Shown here in pieces: positions 36,986 to 46,510 of a DNA stretch of 64,000 bases. The DNA comes from Paraburkholderia nodosa (GTDB lineage Bacteria; Pseudomonadota; Gammaproteobacteria; Burkholderiales; Burkholderiaceae), in the NCBI RefSeq assembly GCF_001718195.1, contig NZ_MCNV01000004.1, positions 1-64,000 of the forward strand, read 5' to 3'. Position 1 is the stretch's first letter. The number at the start of each line of letters is the position of its first letter. Below the pieces are notes generated by a model, which searched no databases, was not told where the DNA came from, and was given only the letters and a program-made list of their open reading frames with translations. The position numbers and the translations under genes are program-made.

Positions 36986-37894
36986 TTAGTGCGGCACCGC
37001 CGTCAACGTGCGCAACTGCTCCAGCAGCTTCACCGCCGGGCTCGGCAGAATGCCGTGGCGCCGGCGAAACGCGGTGAGCGTGCGCCGGCCCTCGACTCCC
37101 GGCATGTCGAGCGTATCGAACACACCCGCCTTGCTTTCCGTGAGGTACATCGTCGATGCCATCCAGCTCAGGAACCCCGAGCGGGCCACGAGGCTCTTGA
37201 GCGCCGTGATCGAGCGCGTCTGCACCACCACGTTCGGCAGGCCCAGCCCGTGCGCCGCGAAGACCTGCTCCATGTGCTCGAACGGCGCAGTGCCGCGCGG
37301 CGGAATCGCCCATTGCTCGTTCAGGGTGTCCGCGAGCGCGAGGTCGGGTTTCGCGCGCAACGGATGATCGTGCGCCGCCACCACGTAGCTGCAATCCTCC
37401 CAGCGGCAATCGCCGATCGCTGCAATTTCGTCGGTATCGGGCACGGCCATGCTGAGCGCGAGATCGATCTCGCGTTTGACGAGCGCATCGGCGAGCCGGT
37501 CCCACACGCCTTCGAGAATTTCGACGCGCAGCCCGGGCCAGCGCCGCAGCACGCCGCTCACGGCGAGCGGCAGCACGAGGCTCGCAATGCTGCCCACCGC
37601 CCCCACGCGGATCGTGCCGCGCGCGAGGCCGCGCATGGCGTCGATTTCCTCGCGCGCCTGCTCCGCTTCGCGCTGCAGCAGGATGGCGTGCGGCAGGAGC
37701 GCTTCGCCCACGGCGGTGAGGTGCATGCCGCGCGAATGCCGCTCGAACAGCGGCGCGCCCACTTGCTCTTCGAGGCGGCGGATCGCGCGCGAGAGCGCGG
37801 GCTGGGTCACGTGCAGCGTTTCCGCCGCGCGCCCGAGACTGCCCGCCGAGACGATGGTCGCGAACGCCTGGAGTTGCTGGAGGTTGTAAGTCAT
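36986..37894 (-). CDS. LysR-family regulator of the benzoylformate operon
   Basis: This 302-residue LysR regulator has its winged helix at about 1-60 (FATIVSAGSLGRAAETLHVTQPALSRAIRRLEEQ) and an effector domain. ATG 37894 starts the conserved MTYNLQQLQAF; the longer frame reaches into the divergent gene. It is divergent from the benzoylformate decarboxylase gene with 107 bp between, the standard LysR-target layout. The inducer may be mandelate, benzoylformate or a related aryl-glyoxylate. It ends 9 bp from the convergent ATPase stop. Confidence 0.87.
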   Translation of the reverse strand: MTYNLQQLQAFATIVSAGSLGRAAETLHVTQPALSRAIRRLEEQVGAPLFERHSRGMHLTAVGEALLPHAILLQREAEQAREEIDAMRGLARGTIRVGAVGSIASLVLPLAVSGVLRRWPGLRVEILEGVWDRLADALVKREIDLALSMAVPDTDEIAAIGDCRWEDCSYVVAAHDHPLRAKPDLALADTLNEQWAIPPRGTAPFEHMEQVFAAHGLGLPNVVVQTRSITALKSLVARSGFLSWMASTMYLTESKAGVFDTLDMPGVEGRRTLTAFRRRHGILPSPAVKLLEQLRTLTAVPH

Positions 37895-37916
37895 GCCTAA
37901 AGGTAATGGCTTTTGG

Positions 37917-37934
37917 CGAAATCCGCAATTTTCG
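37917..37934. promoter_or_regulatory. Candidate LysR site in the divergent region
   Basis: CGAAA-N8-TTTCG is a perfect 5-bp-arm dyad midway in the 107-bp gap between the LysR gene and the decarboxylase gene. It is AT-rich at its centre and positioned to control both promoters. Confidence 0.4.
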
Positions 37935-38001
37935 GTTACCCGTAGCGTCGCGATAATGATCCTCCATTGAACGACGCGCTTTTTTCGACAGGAGGCCTTG
38001 G

Positions 38002-39654
38002 ATGACTGGCAGCGCGCCTCAGCAGAACCAGCAGAAGCGGGACACCACGGCACCCGGCGGCGCCGGCGGTGCCTATACCGTGCGCGACGCGGTCATCGAC
38101 TTCGCCCGCCGCGTGGGCATGACCTCGGTCTTTGCCAACCCCGGCTCGACCGAGCTGCCCATGTTCCGCGACTTTCCCGCCGACTTCCGCTACGTGCTCG
38201 GTCTCCAGGAAGCGGTCGTGGTCGGCATGGCCGACGGCTATGCGCAGGCCACCGGCAATGCGGCGCTCGTGAACCTGCACTCGGCGGCGGGCGTGGGCAA
38301 CGCCATGGGCAACCTCTTCACGGCGTTTCGCAACCGCACGCCGCTCGTCGTCACGGCGGGCCAGCAGGCGCGTTCGATCCTGCCGTTCGATCCGTTTCTC
38401 GCGGCCACCCAGGCCACCGAGCTGCCCAAGCCCTATGTGAAGTGGAGCATCGAGCCGGCGCGCGCGCAGGACGTGCCGCTCGCCATTGCACGCGCTTATG
38501 CGATCGCCATGCAGGAGCCGCGCGGCCCGGTGTTCGTGTCGATTCCCGTGGACGACTGGGACCAGCCGGCCGAACGCGTGCCCGATCGCGCGCTCGCGCA
38601 CACCACGCGTCCCGAGCCCGCGATGCTGGCGAACATCGGCGCGGCGCTGGACGCGTGTGCGCGCCCCGTCTTCGTGGTGGGCGGCGCGGTGGATCGCGCG
38701 GGCGCGGCCGACGACGTGGTCCGGCTCGCGGAGCGCCATCGTGCGCGCGTGTTCGTCGCCCCCATGACGGGCCGTTGCAGCTTTCCGGAAAAGCATCCGC
38801 TGTTCGCGGGCTTTCTGCCGGCCATGCGCGAGCGCATCGTCGAGTTGCTCGGCGGGCACGATCTCGTGTTCGCGATCGGCGCGCCGGCTTTCACCTATCA
38901 CGTGGAGGGCCACGGGCCGCACGTGCCGCCGGGCGCCGCGCTGTACCAGTTGATCGACGATCCGAACACCGCCGCGTGGACGCCCGAGGGCATGGCCGCC
39001 GTGGGCAATGTGAGGCTGGGCGTGCTGGATCTGCTGGAGCGGCCCGCGCCGGCCGTCGAGCGTGCGATGCCCGCGCGGCGCGCCGTGCCGCCGCGCGCCG
39101 TGCCGCCGGCTGCGCCGGGCGAGCGCATGTCGGTCGCCTACGCGCTGCAAACGCTCGCCGAAGTGCGCGACGCGGGCACGACCGTCGTCGAGGAAGCGCC
39201 CAGCTCGCGCCCGGTGATGCAGGCGTATCTGCCCTACGAGCGCCCCGGCACCTTCCTCACGATGGACAGCGGCGGCCTGGGCTACGGCATGCCCGCCGCC
39301 GTGGGCGTGGCGCTCGCGAAGCCGGGCGAACGCGTGATCGCGCTGATCGGCGACGGCTCCAGCATGTACTCGATCCAGGCGATCTGGAGCGCGGTGCAGC
39401 TCGAGCTGCCAATTACCTTCGTCATCCTGAACAACACGCGCTACGCAGCGCTACAGGACTTCGCTCCGGTGTTCGGCTTCGCGCCGACCGACCCGGTGCA
39501 GGGCACCGACCTGCCGGGGCTCGATTTCGTCACGCTGGCCGCGGGTATGGGCTGCCCCGGCGTGCGTGTGAGCGAGGCGGGGCCGTTGCGCGATACGCTT
39601 GGCCGCGCGCTGGCCGGGCAGGGCCCGAAGCTGGTCGAGCTGCTCGTCGCCTGA
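38002..39654 (+). CDS. mdlC: Benzoylformate decarboxylase
   Basis: A 550-residue thiamin-diphosphate enzyme. The residues known to act in benzoylformate decarboxylase are present: Ser49 (NPGSTE), the cofactor Glu70 (LQEAVVVGMADGYA), His93 (LHSAAG) and His300 (GAPAFTYH). The GDGS...NN cofactor/Mg site is at about 450-480. It converts benzoylformate (phenylglyoxylate) or a ring-hydroxylated form to the aldehyde, which the next gene oxidises. A 23-residue Gln/Gly-rich N-terminal extension precedes the conserved start. The ribosome site is AGGAGG. Related acetolactate-type enzymes usually lack this His pair. Confidence 0.87.
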   Translation: MTGSAPQQNQQKRDTTAPGGAGGAYTVRDAVIDFARRVGMTSVFANPGSTELPMFRDFPADFRYVLGLQEAVVVGMADGYAQATGNAALVNLHSAAGVGNAMGNLFTAFRNRTPLVVTAGQQARSILPFDPFLAATQATELPKPYVKWSIEPARAQDVPLAIARAYAIAMQEPRGPVFVSIPVDDWDQPAERVPDRALAHTTRPEPAMLANIGAALDACARPVFVVGGAVDRAGAADDVVRLAERHRARVFVAPMTGRCSFPEKHPLFAGFLPAMRERIVELLGGHDLVFAIGAPAFTYHVEGHGPHVPPGAALYQLIDDPNTAAWTPEGMAAVGNVRLGVLDLLERPAPAVERAMPARRAVPPRAVPPAAPGERMSVAYALQTLAEVRDAGTTVVEEAPSSRPVMQAYLPYERPGTFLTMDSGGLGYGMPAAVGVALAKPGERVIALIGDGSSMYSIQAIWSAVQLELPITFVILNNTRYAALQDFAPVFGFAPTDPVQGTDLPGLDFVTLAAGMGCPGVRVSEAGPLRDTLGRALAGQGPKLVELLVA

Positions 39655-39703
39655 ACGGTGCGTGCGCAACCTGTCGAATTCACGTAAAGCGAGGAAAAAG
39701 GAC

Positions 39704-41155
39704 ATGCAAACCGTAACGATGCTGATCGACGGCGAAGCGGTGCAGGCACGCAACGGGGCGACGTTCGAGCGCCGCAATCCGCTCGACGGCACGGTGGCGA
39801 GCCGCGCGCCCGCGGGCACGGTGGAAGACGCAGTCGCGGCGGTCGATGCGGCGGCGGCCGCCTTCCCGGTATGGTCGGCCATGGGCCCGAGCGAACGCCG
39901 CGTGCTGCTCACGAAGGCCGCGCACGCGCTCGAAGCCAAAGCCGAAGCGTTCGCCGCCGCGATGGCCGCGGAAACCGGCGCATCGGGTATCTGGGCGGGC
40001 TTCAATGTGCATCTCGCGGCAGCCGGCCTGATCGAGGCCGCCGCGCTCACCACGCAGATCGGCGGCGAGCTGATTCCCTCCGACGTGCCCGGCAGCCTCG
40101 CCATGGGCGTGCGCCAGCCGGCGGGCGTCGTGCTCGGCCTCGCGCCCTGGAATGCCCCCGTGATCCTCGCGGTGCGCGCTATCGCGTTGCCGCTCGCGTG
40201 CGGCAATACCGTCGTGCTCAAGGGCTCGGAGATTTGCCCGGCCACGCACGGTCTCATCATTGCGGCGATGCAGGAGGCGGGCCTGCCGCGCGGCACCGTC
40301 AACTTCGTGACGAACGCGCCCGCCGACGCGGCGCGCGTGGTCGAAGCCATGATCGCGCACCCGAAAGTGCGCCGCGTGAACTTCACGGGCTCCACGCGCG
40401 TGGGCCGCATCATCGCCGAAACCTGCGCGCGCTATCTGAAGCCTTCGGTGCTCGAACTGGGCGGCAAGGCGCCGCTCGTCGTGCTCGACGATGCCGATAT
40501 CGAAGCGGCGGCGCACGCGGCCGCGTTTGGCGCGTTCGCCAATTCCGGGCAGATCTGCATGTCGACGGAGCGCATCATCGTCGACGAAAGCATTGCCGAC
40601 GCCTTCGTTGCGCGTCTGGGCGAGCGCGCCCGCGCGCTGCCGCTCGGCGATCCGCGCAAGGGCCCGGTCGTACTCGGATCGGTGGTGGACATGAGCACCG
40701 TGGAGCGCTGCAACGCGCTAATCGACGACGCGCTCGCCAAAGGCGCGACGCTCGTATGCGGCGGCAAGGCCGAAACCACGCTGATGCCCGCCACGCTGCT
40801 CGACCATGTCACGCCCGGGATGCGCGTCTATCACGACGAATCGTTCGGTCCCGTAAAAGGCATCGTGCGTGTGCGTGGCGAGGACGCCGCGATTGCCTGC
40901 GCGAACGACAACGCGTACGGGCTTTCGTCGGCGGTCTTCACCCGCGATACGGCGCGTGCATGGCGCGTCGCACAGCGCATCGAGTCGGGCATCTGCCACA
41001 TCAACGGGCCGACCGTGCACGACGAAGCGCAGATGCCGTTCGGCGGCGTGAAGGACAGCGGCTTTGGGCGCTTCGGCGGCAAGGCGGGCATTGCCGAATT
41101 CACCGAACTGCGCTGGATCACGATGCAGACCGCGCCGCGCCACTATCCGTTCTAA
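39704..41155 (+). CDS. Aromatic aldehyde dehydrogenase (benzaldehyde/vanillin type)
   Basis: This 483-residue NAD(P)+ aldehyde dehydrogenase has general base Glu in VLELGGKAP and nucleophile Cys in NSGQICMSTERI; the latter wording is typical of vanillin, salicylaldehyde and benzaldehyde dehydrogenases. It should take the aldehyde made by the decarboxylase to the benzoate. It is 49 bp after the decarboxylase gene. ATG 39704 with AGGA upstream begins the conserved MQTVTMLIDGEAV. Confidence 0.88.
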   Translation: MQTVTMLIDGEAVQARNGATFERRNPLDGTVASRAPAGTVEDAVAAVDAAAAAFPVWSAMGPSERRVLLTKAAHALEAKAEAFAAAMAAETGASGIWAGFNVHLAAAGLIEAAALTTQIGGELIPSDVPGSLAMGVRQPAGVVLGLAPWNAPVILAVRAIALPLACGNTVVLKGSEICPATHGLIIAAMQEAGLPRGTVNFVTNAPADAARVVEAMIAHPKVRRVNFTGSTRVGRIIAETCARYLKPSVLELGGKAPLVVLDDADIEAAAHAAAFGAFANSGQICMSTERIIVDESIADAFVARLGERARALPLGDPRKGPVVLGSVVDMSTVERCNALIDDALAKGATLVCGGKAETTLMPATLLDHVTPGMRVYHDESFGPVKGIVRVRGEDAAIACANDNAYGLSSAVFTRDTARAWRVAQRIESGICHINGPTVHDEAQMPFGGVKDSGFGRFGGKAGIAEFTELRWITMQTAPRHYPF

Positions 41156-41164
41156 GGGCGCGCC

Positions 41165-42088
41165 ATGCATATCGCCATACTCGGCGCGGGCGCGATGGGC
41201 TCGCTGTTCGGCGGCCTGCTCGCCGTTGCGGGCCATCGCGTCACGCTCCTCGACGTCGACGACGCTCACTTGAACGCGATCAACGAAGCCGGTCTGCGGC
41301 TCACGACCGATGCGGGCGAGCGCGTCGTCGCGAATCTCGAAGCGTTGCGCCCGGAGGCGGCGACCACGCCGGCCGATCTGTTGATCGTCTTCACCAAGAC
41401 GCTGCACACGCAGGCGGCGCTCGGCGCGGCGCACGCCGTGCTCGGGCCGCAAACTGCGCTGCTGTCGCTGCAGAACGGCCTCTGCAATGCCGAGCGTCTC
41501 GCACAGTTCGCGGACCCGGCTCGCGTGATGATAGGCGTGACGACCTGGCCGGCCGACAAGAACGGCCCTGGCCGCGTGAGTTCGCACGGCCAGGGCGTGA
41601 TCCGCCTGATGAGCGCGGACGGCGCGCATTCGCCCATGCTTTCCCGCACGGTCCAAGCGCTCAACGACGCCGGACTCGCCTGCAGCGCGGACGCCGATGT
41701 CTGGGCGGCGATCTGGGAGAAGGTTGCGTTCAACACGGCGCTCAACAGCCTGTGCGCGGTGACGGGCTGCACCGTCGGCGAGCTCACGAACGCGCCGGAC
41801 GGCGAAGCGCTCGCGCTCAAGATCGTCGCAGAAGTCGCGGCGGTGGCGCATGCGCACGGCGTGGCCGTGAACGAGGCGCATGTAGCCGACAACGTGCGGC
41901 ACGCGCTCGCGCATCACCGCGCGCATCGGCCTTCGATGCTCCAGGACGTGATCGCCGGGCGCAAGACCGAGATCGAGGCCATCAACGGCGCGGTCGTCGA
42001 GGCGGCGGGCATGCGTGCGATCGCCGTGCCATATACGACAGCGCTGCTGCATCTCGTGCGCCTCGTCGATGCAAAGGATTCCGTATGA
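41165..42088 (+). CDS. Ketopantoate reductase-family protein (PanE-like)
   Basis: A 307-residue NADPH-dependent reductase with the Rossmann start AILGAGAMGSLFGGLL and the C-terminal helical domain including KVAFNTALNSLCAVTGCTVGEL and the PSMLQDVIAGRKTEIEAINGAVV motif of PanE. It lies 9 bp after the aldehyde dehydrogenase gene, within a catabolic operon. A housekeeping pantothenate role is therefore less likely than reduction of a 2-keto acid in the pathway, possibly interconversion of a mandelate and an aryl-glyoxylate. That last step is inference. Confidence 0.82.
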   Translation: MHIAILGAGAMGSLFGGLLAVAGHRVTLLDVDDAHLNAINEAGLRLTTDAGERVVANLEALRPEAATTPADLLIVFTKTLHTQAALGAAHAVLGPQTALLSLQNGLCNAERLAQFADPARVMIGVTTWPADKNGPGRVSSHGQGVIRLMSADGAHSPMLSRTVQALNDAGLACSADADVWAAIWEKVAFNTALNSLCAVTGCTVGELTNAPDGEALALKIVAEVAAVAHAHGVAVNEAHVADNVRHALAHHRAHRPSMLQDVIAGRKTEIEAINGAVVEAAGMRAIAVPYTTALLHLVRLVDAKDSV

Positions 42089-42161
42089 AATAGCAGTCAA
42101 CGTCGCACCACCATGACAAACGAATGACTGCGCGTCCACAGCGCAGCAAAGGAGACAATTC

Positions 42162-43559
42162 ATGACTTATGCCACGCCCGCCCCCGCCTCGGGAGCGACG
42201 CCGCGCGAGAGCGACGCCATCGCCGGCGGCACGGTCGATATCGGCCGCACGCTCGACGAAGGCGCGTATTCCACGCTGCAGAAGTTCGCCGTGGTGCTGG
42301 CGGCCTTGTCGATCGTCGTCGACGGCTTCGACAGCCAGTTGATCGGCTTCGCGATTCCGGTGCTGATCAAGGAGTGGGGCATCACGCGCAATGCGTTCGC
42401 CCCCGTGGTGGCGGCGGGGCTGATCGGCATGGGCTTCGGCAGCGCATTCGCCGGCCTGTTCGCGGATCGCTTCGGACGCCGCTGGGCCGTGGTGGGCAGC
42501 GTGCTCGTGTTCGGCACGGCGACCTGCGCGATCGGCCTCGCGCCGAACGTGGCGGCCATCGCCGCGCTGCGCTTCATAGCAGGCTTTGGCATTGGCGGCG
42601 CGCTGCCGAGTTCGACGACGATGACAGCCGAATTCACGCCCGCGCGCTTTCGCACCTTCGCGGTGACGGCGACCATCGTGTGCGTGCCGCTCGGCGGCAT
42701 GCTGGCGGGCATTTTCGCGGCGCAAGTGCTGCCGGTGTACGGCTGGCGCGGGCTCTTTTTCGCTGGCGGCGTGCTGCCCCTCGTGCTCGCGCTCGTGCTG
42801 CTCGTGGCGCTGCCCGAGTCTCCGCGCTTTCTCGCACGCCGGCCGAAGCGCTGGCCCGAACTCGTGCGCCTGCTCGGCCGCATGGCGCGCGAGGTTGCGC
42901 CGGACGCGGTGTTCACCGACGTGCGCGAGCAAAGCGCCGAAAAGCACGTGGGCTTCACGGCGCTCTTTCGCGACGGCCGCGCACGCGACACCGTGGCGAT
43001 CTGGTGGGCGTTCTTCATGTGCCTGCTCGCCGTGTACAGCGCATTCAGCTGGCTGCCCGCCATGCTGACGAGCGAAGGTCTGAGCGTCTCGCTCGCCGGC
43101 TACGGGCTGAGCGCGTACAACCTGGGCGGCGTGATCGGCGCGTTGCTGTGCGCGCTCGCCATTGCGCGCTTCGGCTCGCGCGGGCCGCTCCTGTTGTGCT
43201 GCGCAGGCGGCGCGGCGAGCGCCTGGGTGATGCTCGGCGTGGGTGCGACCCAGCACACGGGCTTGCTCATTGCGGGTCTCGGCCTGCACGGCCTCTTCGT
43301 CAACGCGGTGCAATCGACGATGTACGCGCTGTGCGCCTACGTCTACCCAACGGGCGTGCGCGCGACGGGCACGGCCTCGGCGCTGGCATTCGGCCGCGTG
43401 GGCGCGATCCTGAGCGCGTTTGCCGGCGCGGTGGTGATTACCGCAGGCGGCGCGGCAGGCTATCTGACGATGCTCGGCGCAGCCATGGCGCTGGTGCTGA
43501 TCGCGCTGGCCGTGGTGGGCCGTCATATCCCGAAGCGCGCGGGACAGCAGCGGATTTGA
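42162..43559 (+). CDS. MFS aromatic acid:H+ symporter (AAHS type)
   Basis: This 465-residue major facilitator has the AAHS-family marker VVLAALSIVVDGFDSQLIGFAIPVL in TM1, carrying the conserved DGFD. The loop FADRFGRRWAV follows TM2 and RFIAGFGIGGALPSSTTMTAEF lies at TM4. Members take up benzoate, 4-hydroxybenzoate, vanillate or mandelate. It is the fifth gene of the benzoylformate locus, so an aryl-glyoxylate or mandelate is the likely cargo. Ribosome site is GGAGACA. Confidence 0.88.
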   Translation: MTYATPAPASGATPRESDAIAGGTVDIGRTLDEGAYSTLQKFAVVLAALSIVVDGFDSQLIGFAIPVLIKEWGITRNAFAPVVAAGLIGMGFGSAFAGLFADRFGRRWAVVGSVLVFGTATCAIGLAPNVAAIAALRFIAGFGIGGALPSSTTMTAEFTPARFRTFAVTATIVCVPLGGMLAGIFAAQVLPVYGWRGLFFAGGVLPLVLALVLLVALPESPRFLARRPKRWPELVRLLGRMAREVAPDAVFTDVREQSAEKHVGFTALFRDGRARDTVAIWWAFFMCLLAVYSAFSWLPAMLTSEGLSVSLAGYGLSAYNLGGVIGALLCALAIARFGSRGPLLLCCAGGAASAWVMLGVGATQHTGLLIAGLGLHGLFVNAVQSTMYALCAYVYPTGVRATGTASALAFGRVGAILSAFAGAVVITAGGAAGYLTMLGAAMALVLIALAVVGRHIPKRAGQQRI

Positions 43560-43756
43560 TCCGTTCCCGAGACTGGACGATGGCGCGGGCCTGCGCCATC
43601 GCGTTCGGTCGGTCAGTGCATTCAATCAAGAGTACTAAAAAACGACGCACGACAAGGCGGCGCGGCTGCGTGTCGCCCTCTCACGCGTCGAATCGAAAAC
43701 AACGTCCGGCTGGCGGCAAGTCCGCGAGACCGGAACACCAGGAGAACACGGAGATC

Positions 43757-44893
43757 ATGAAACTTCGGATCGCAGCAGGGCTGGTCTTCGCTGGCCTCAG
43801 CGCGTCGGCGTTCGCGCAGGGCAGCGTTACGCTTTACGGCATCGTCGATACCGGCATCGAATATGTTTCACACGCGAACGCGGCGGGCGACAGCGTGGTG
43901 CGCATGCCCGGCATTACCGGCGAAATGCCCTCGCGCTGGGGCGTGCGCGGCAGCGAGGGGCTGGGCGGAGGGTGGTCCACGATTTTCGCGTTGGAGAGCG
44001 GCTTCAACATGCGCGGCGGCACGTTGAATCAGGGCGGCCGGCTGTTCGGGCGCCAGGCGTGGGTGGGCATGAGCAGCCCCTATGGCAGCCTGACGTTCGG
44101 GCGTCAGTACACCATGACGTTCTGGGCGATCGCCGACGCCGATCTGCTCGGACCGGACATCTACGGCGGCACCGCTTCGTTCGACCAGTACCTGCCGAGT
44201 TCGCGCAGCGACAACACGATCGTCTACAAGGGCAGCTACGGCGGCTTCACGCTCGGCGCGACGTGGTCATTCGGGCGCGATTCGGCCGGCACCGGCAATT
44301 CGCCGGGCCAGGGCACCTGCGCGGGGCCCGTGCCGGGCAGTTCGCAGTCTTGCCGCGAATGGTCGGCGATGCTGCGCTACGACCGCAATGGCTACGGCGT
44401 CGCCGCTGCCTATGACGAACAACGCGGCGGCCCAGGCGCGGCGGCGAACCTCTACGACGGCACGCCGACCTTCGCACTGACGAACCCGGGCGACACCGAC
44501 GTACGCATCCAGCTCAACGGCTACGGCCATGTCGGCGCGCTGCGCATCGGCGGCGGCTGGCTGGGCAGGCGCGTCGACACGGTGTCGGCTGAAACGCCCA
44601 ACGTGCATTCGGACCAGTTCTATCTCACGGCGCAGTATCCGGTGACGGCGGCCTTTATCGTCGACGGCGGCGTGTACCGCATCGTCAATAGCGACCACGA
44701 CACGCGCGGCACGATTGCGGCGCTGCGCACCACGTATCAGCTGTCCAAGCGATCAGCCGTTTATCTGCAGGGCGCGTATCTGTGGAACAGCGCGAAGGCG
44801 GCCTACACGGTGAGCCAGGGTGGCGGCGGCACGACGCCCGCACCGGGAGCGGGGCAATTGGGGATCATGGCGGGTATCCGGCATAGCTTCTAG
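43757..44893 (+). CDS. Outer-membrane porin (Burkholderiales type)
   Basis: A 378-residue general porin with a signal peptide MKLRIAAGLVFAGLSASAFA, then QGSVTLYGIVDTGIEYVSH, the hallmark first strand. Conserved strands RLFGRQAWVGMSSPYGSLTFGRQ are followed by the C-terminal GIMAGIRHSF ending in Phe, needed for outer-membrane assembly. Its 3' position in the aromatic operon suggests entry of the same aromatic acid through the outer membrane. The ribosome site is the weak CGGAGA; about 200 bp separate it from the transporter gene, so it may have its own promoter. Confidence 0.93.
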   Translation: MKLRIAAGLVFAGLSASAFAQGSVTLYGIVDTGIEYVSHANAAGDSVVRMPGITGEMPSRWGVRGSEGLGGGWSTIFALESGFNMRGGTLNQGGRLFGRQAWVGMSSPYGSLTFGRQYTMTFWAIADADLLGPDIYGGTASFDQYLPSSRSDNTIVYKGSYGGFTLGATWSFGRDSAGTGNSPGQGTCAGPVPGSSQSCREWSAMLRYDRNGYGVAAAYDEQRGGPGAAANLYDGTPTFALTNPGDTDVRIQLNGYGHVGALRIGGGWLGRRVDTVSAETPNVHSDQFYLTAQYPVTAAFIVDGGVYRIVNSDHDTRGTIAALRTTYQLSKRSAVYLQGAYLWNSAKAAYTVSQGGGGTTPAPGAGQLGIMAGIRHSF

Positions 44894-44934
44894 GAATGCG
44901 GCTGCCGGTGGCGTTGCAAACCCTCGCGTTGCAC

Positions 44935-44965
44935 GCGGCCCTCGCCTGAACGAGGCGAGGGCCGC
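44935..44965. terminator. 13-bp hairpin between convergent genes
   Basis: A perfect 13-bp stem GCGGCCCTCGCCT/AGGCGAGGGCCGC with loop GAACG sits between the convergent porin and binding-protein genes. No T-run follows on either strand, so termination may be bidirectional and Rho-assisted. Confidence 0.55.
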
Positions 44966-44973
44966 GTGGGCGA

Positions 44974-46122
44974 TCAGAGACCGCTTACTGTCTTGACCGT
45001 CACCCACTGGCCGTTCTTCACCTGATAGACCGTGGACGAACCGTTCTTGAGCGAGCCATTCGCGTTGTACGCGATATGGCCGGTAATGCCGTCGAAGGCG
45101 ATGCTTTGCATCTTCGCGCGATAGTCGTCGGGCTTGGTCGAATTGGCGGCCTGCATCGCCTTGATGGCGGCCCACGCCGCGTCGTAGCCGAACGGCGCAT
45201 AAGAGAGCACGTCGACGCCATACTTCTGCTTGAAGCGGTCGGCGAACTTCGCGCCGACCGGCGTGCTGTCGAGCGGCCGGCCGTACTCCCACGCCATGGC
45301 GCCTTCGGACACGTCGCCCGCGAGCTTGACGAAGTCCACATCCTTCACGCCGCCGCCGCCCACGTACTGCGCCTTGATGCCGAGCTGGGCCATCTGCTTC
45401 ATGATGCCGGCCGCCTGCGGGTTGAGGGCGCCCACGAAAATCAGATCGGGGTTCTTGCTCTTGATGTTCGTGAGCTGCGTCTTGAAGTCCGTCGCCTGGT
45501 TCGTCGTGTACTCGCGGTCGACGATCTCGCCACCGTGCGCCTTGACGGCCTTCACGAATTCGTCGGCTTCGCCCTGGCCGAACGCCGTGCGGTCGTCGAT
45601 GACGGCGATGCGCTTGGCCTTCGTCGTCGTGACTGCGTAGGCGCCCGCGGTGCCCGCGTTTTGCGCGTCGCTCGAGATCACCATGAAGATGTTCTTGAAG
45701 CCGCGGCCGCTGATGACCGGGTTCGTCGCGGCCGGATCGATGTCGGGCAGGCCCGCCTTTTCGTACAGCTCGGAAGCGGGAATGGTCGTGCCCGAGTTGA
45801 AGTGGCCGACGACGACCGAAACGCCTTCGTCGACGAGCTTTTGCGCGACCTGCACGCCCACGCGCGGGTCGGCCTGATCGTCTTCGGCGACGAGTTCGAA
45901 CGAGACGGGCTGGCCGTTGATCTTGACGCCTTGCGCCTTGGCGTCGTCGAGGGCCATCTTGACGCCGTTTTCCAGGTCTTTGCCGTAATTCGCGTTCGGT
46001 CCGGTGAGCGGCGCGGCAAAACCGATTTTCACGACGGTATCCGCGCGCGAGGCGAGCGGTGCAACAGCGAGAAGTGCTCCAGCGGCAACTGCGATAGGGG
46101 TAAGAGTCTTCGCAAAACGCAT
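44974..46122 (-). CDS. Branched-chain amino acid ABC transporter binding protein (LivJ/K-like)
   Basis: This 382-residue periplasmic binding protein has a signal peptide (MRFAKTLTPIAVAAGALLAVAPLASRA, cleaved near residue 28) followed by the LivJ-type two-lobe domain (VVKIGFAAPLTGPNANYGKDLENG...). It binds Leu/Ile/Val or a related amino acid or aromatic compound. ATG 46122 fits the signal peptide. No permease or ATPase genes are in the window, so it is an orphan component that must use an uptake system encoded elsewhere. Confidence 0.9.
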   Translation of the reverse strand: MRFAKTLTPIAVAAGALLAVAPLASRADTVVKIGFAAPLTGPNANYGKDLENGVKMALDDAKAQGVKINGQPVSFELVAEDDQADPRVGVQVAQKLVDEGVSVVVGHFNSGTTIPASELYEKAGLPDIDPAATNPVISGRGFKNIFMVISSDAQNAGTAGAYAVTTTKAKRIAVIDDRTAFGQGEADEFVKAVKAHGGEIVDREYTTNQATDFKTQLTNIKSKNPDLIFVGALNPQAAGIMKQMAQLGIKAQYVGGGGVKDVDFVKLAGDVSEGAMAWEYGRPLDSTPVGAKFADRFKQKYGVDVLSYAPFGYDAAWAAIKAMQAANSTKPDDYRAKMQSIAFDGITGHIAYNANGSLKNGSSTVYQVKNGQWVTVKTVSGL

Positions 46123-46510
46123 GTTGTTTCCTTTGTCGGCAAGCATGGGTCTACTGCTGTGGCGTGCATACCGGCCAGGCTTGCCCGCTTCGCGCGGTTA
46201 GCGGCCGGCTCACGACTCTCTTGTTCGCGTCGACTGCGGGTTGGGCTCCTCCAGAATAGGCGTGGAATCGATCGAAGCGCCCCGCACGCAAGACGCCGGG
46301 GCGAGACGCTGAGAGCGACTATAGGAAGCCAATATCGCTTCGTCTTGACCGTTCACGACGGCTTCCATGCGCATTTCTGCATAGCCGGCCGAATCGGGGC
46401 AATCAGGGCAAGTACGCCCTGCCGGGGGGAAATAAGGCGTAATAGAAATGTAATCGACATCCGCGCGGGGTCCGGTAAAGTCCCGCCATCACGCGCAATG
46501 CAGCACAACA
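46123..46510. other. Divergent promoter region
   Basis: About 390 bp lie between the binding-protein gene (minus) and the exported dioxygenase gene (plus). Beyond the promoters it must contain, I see no gene, RNA or clear palindrome. Short frames here are by-products. Confidence 0.4.
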
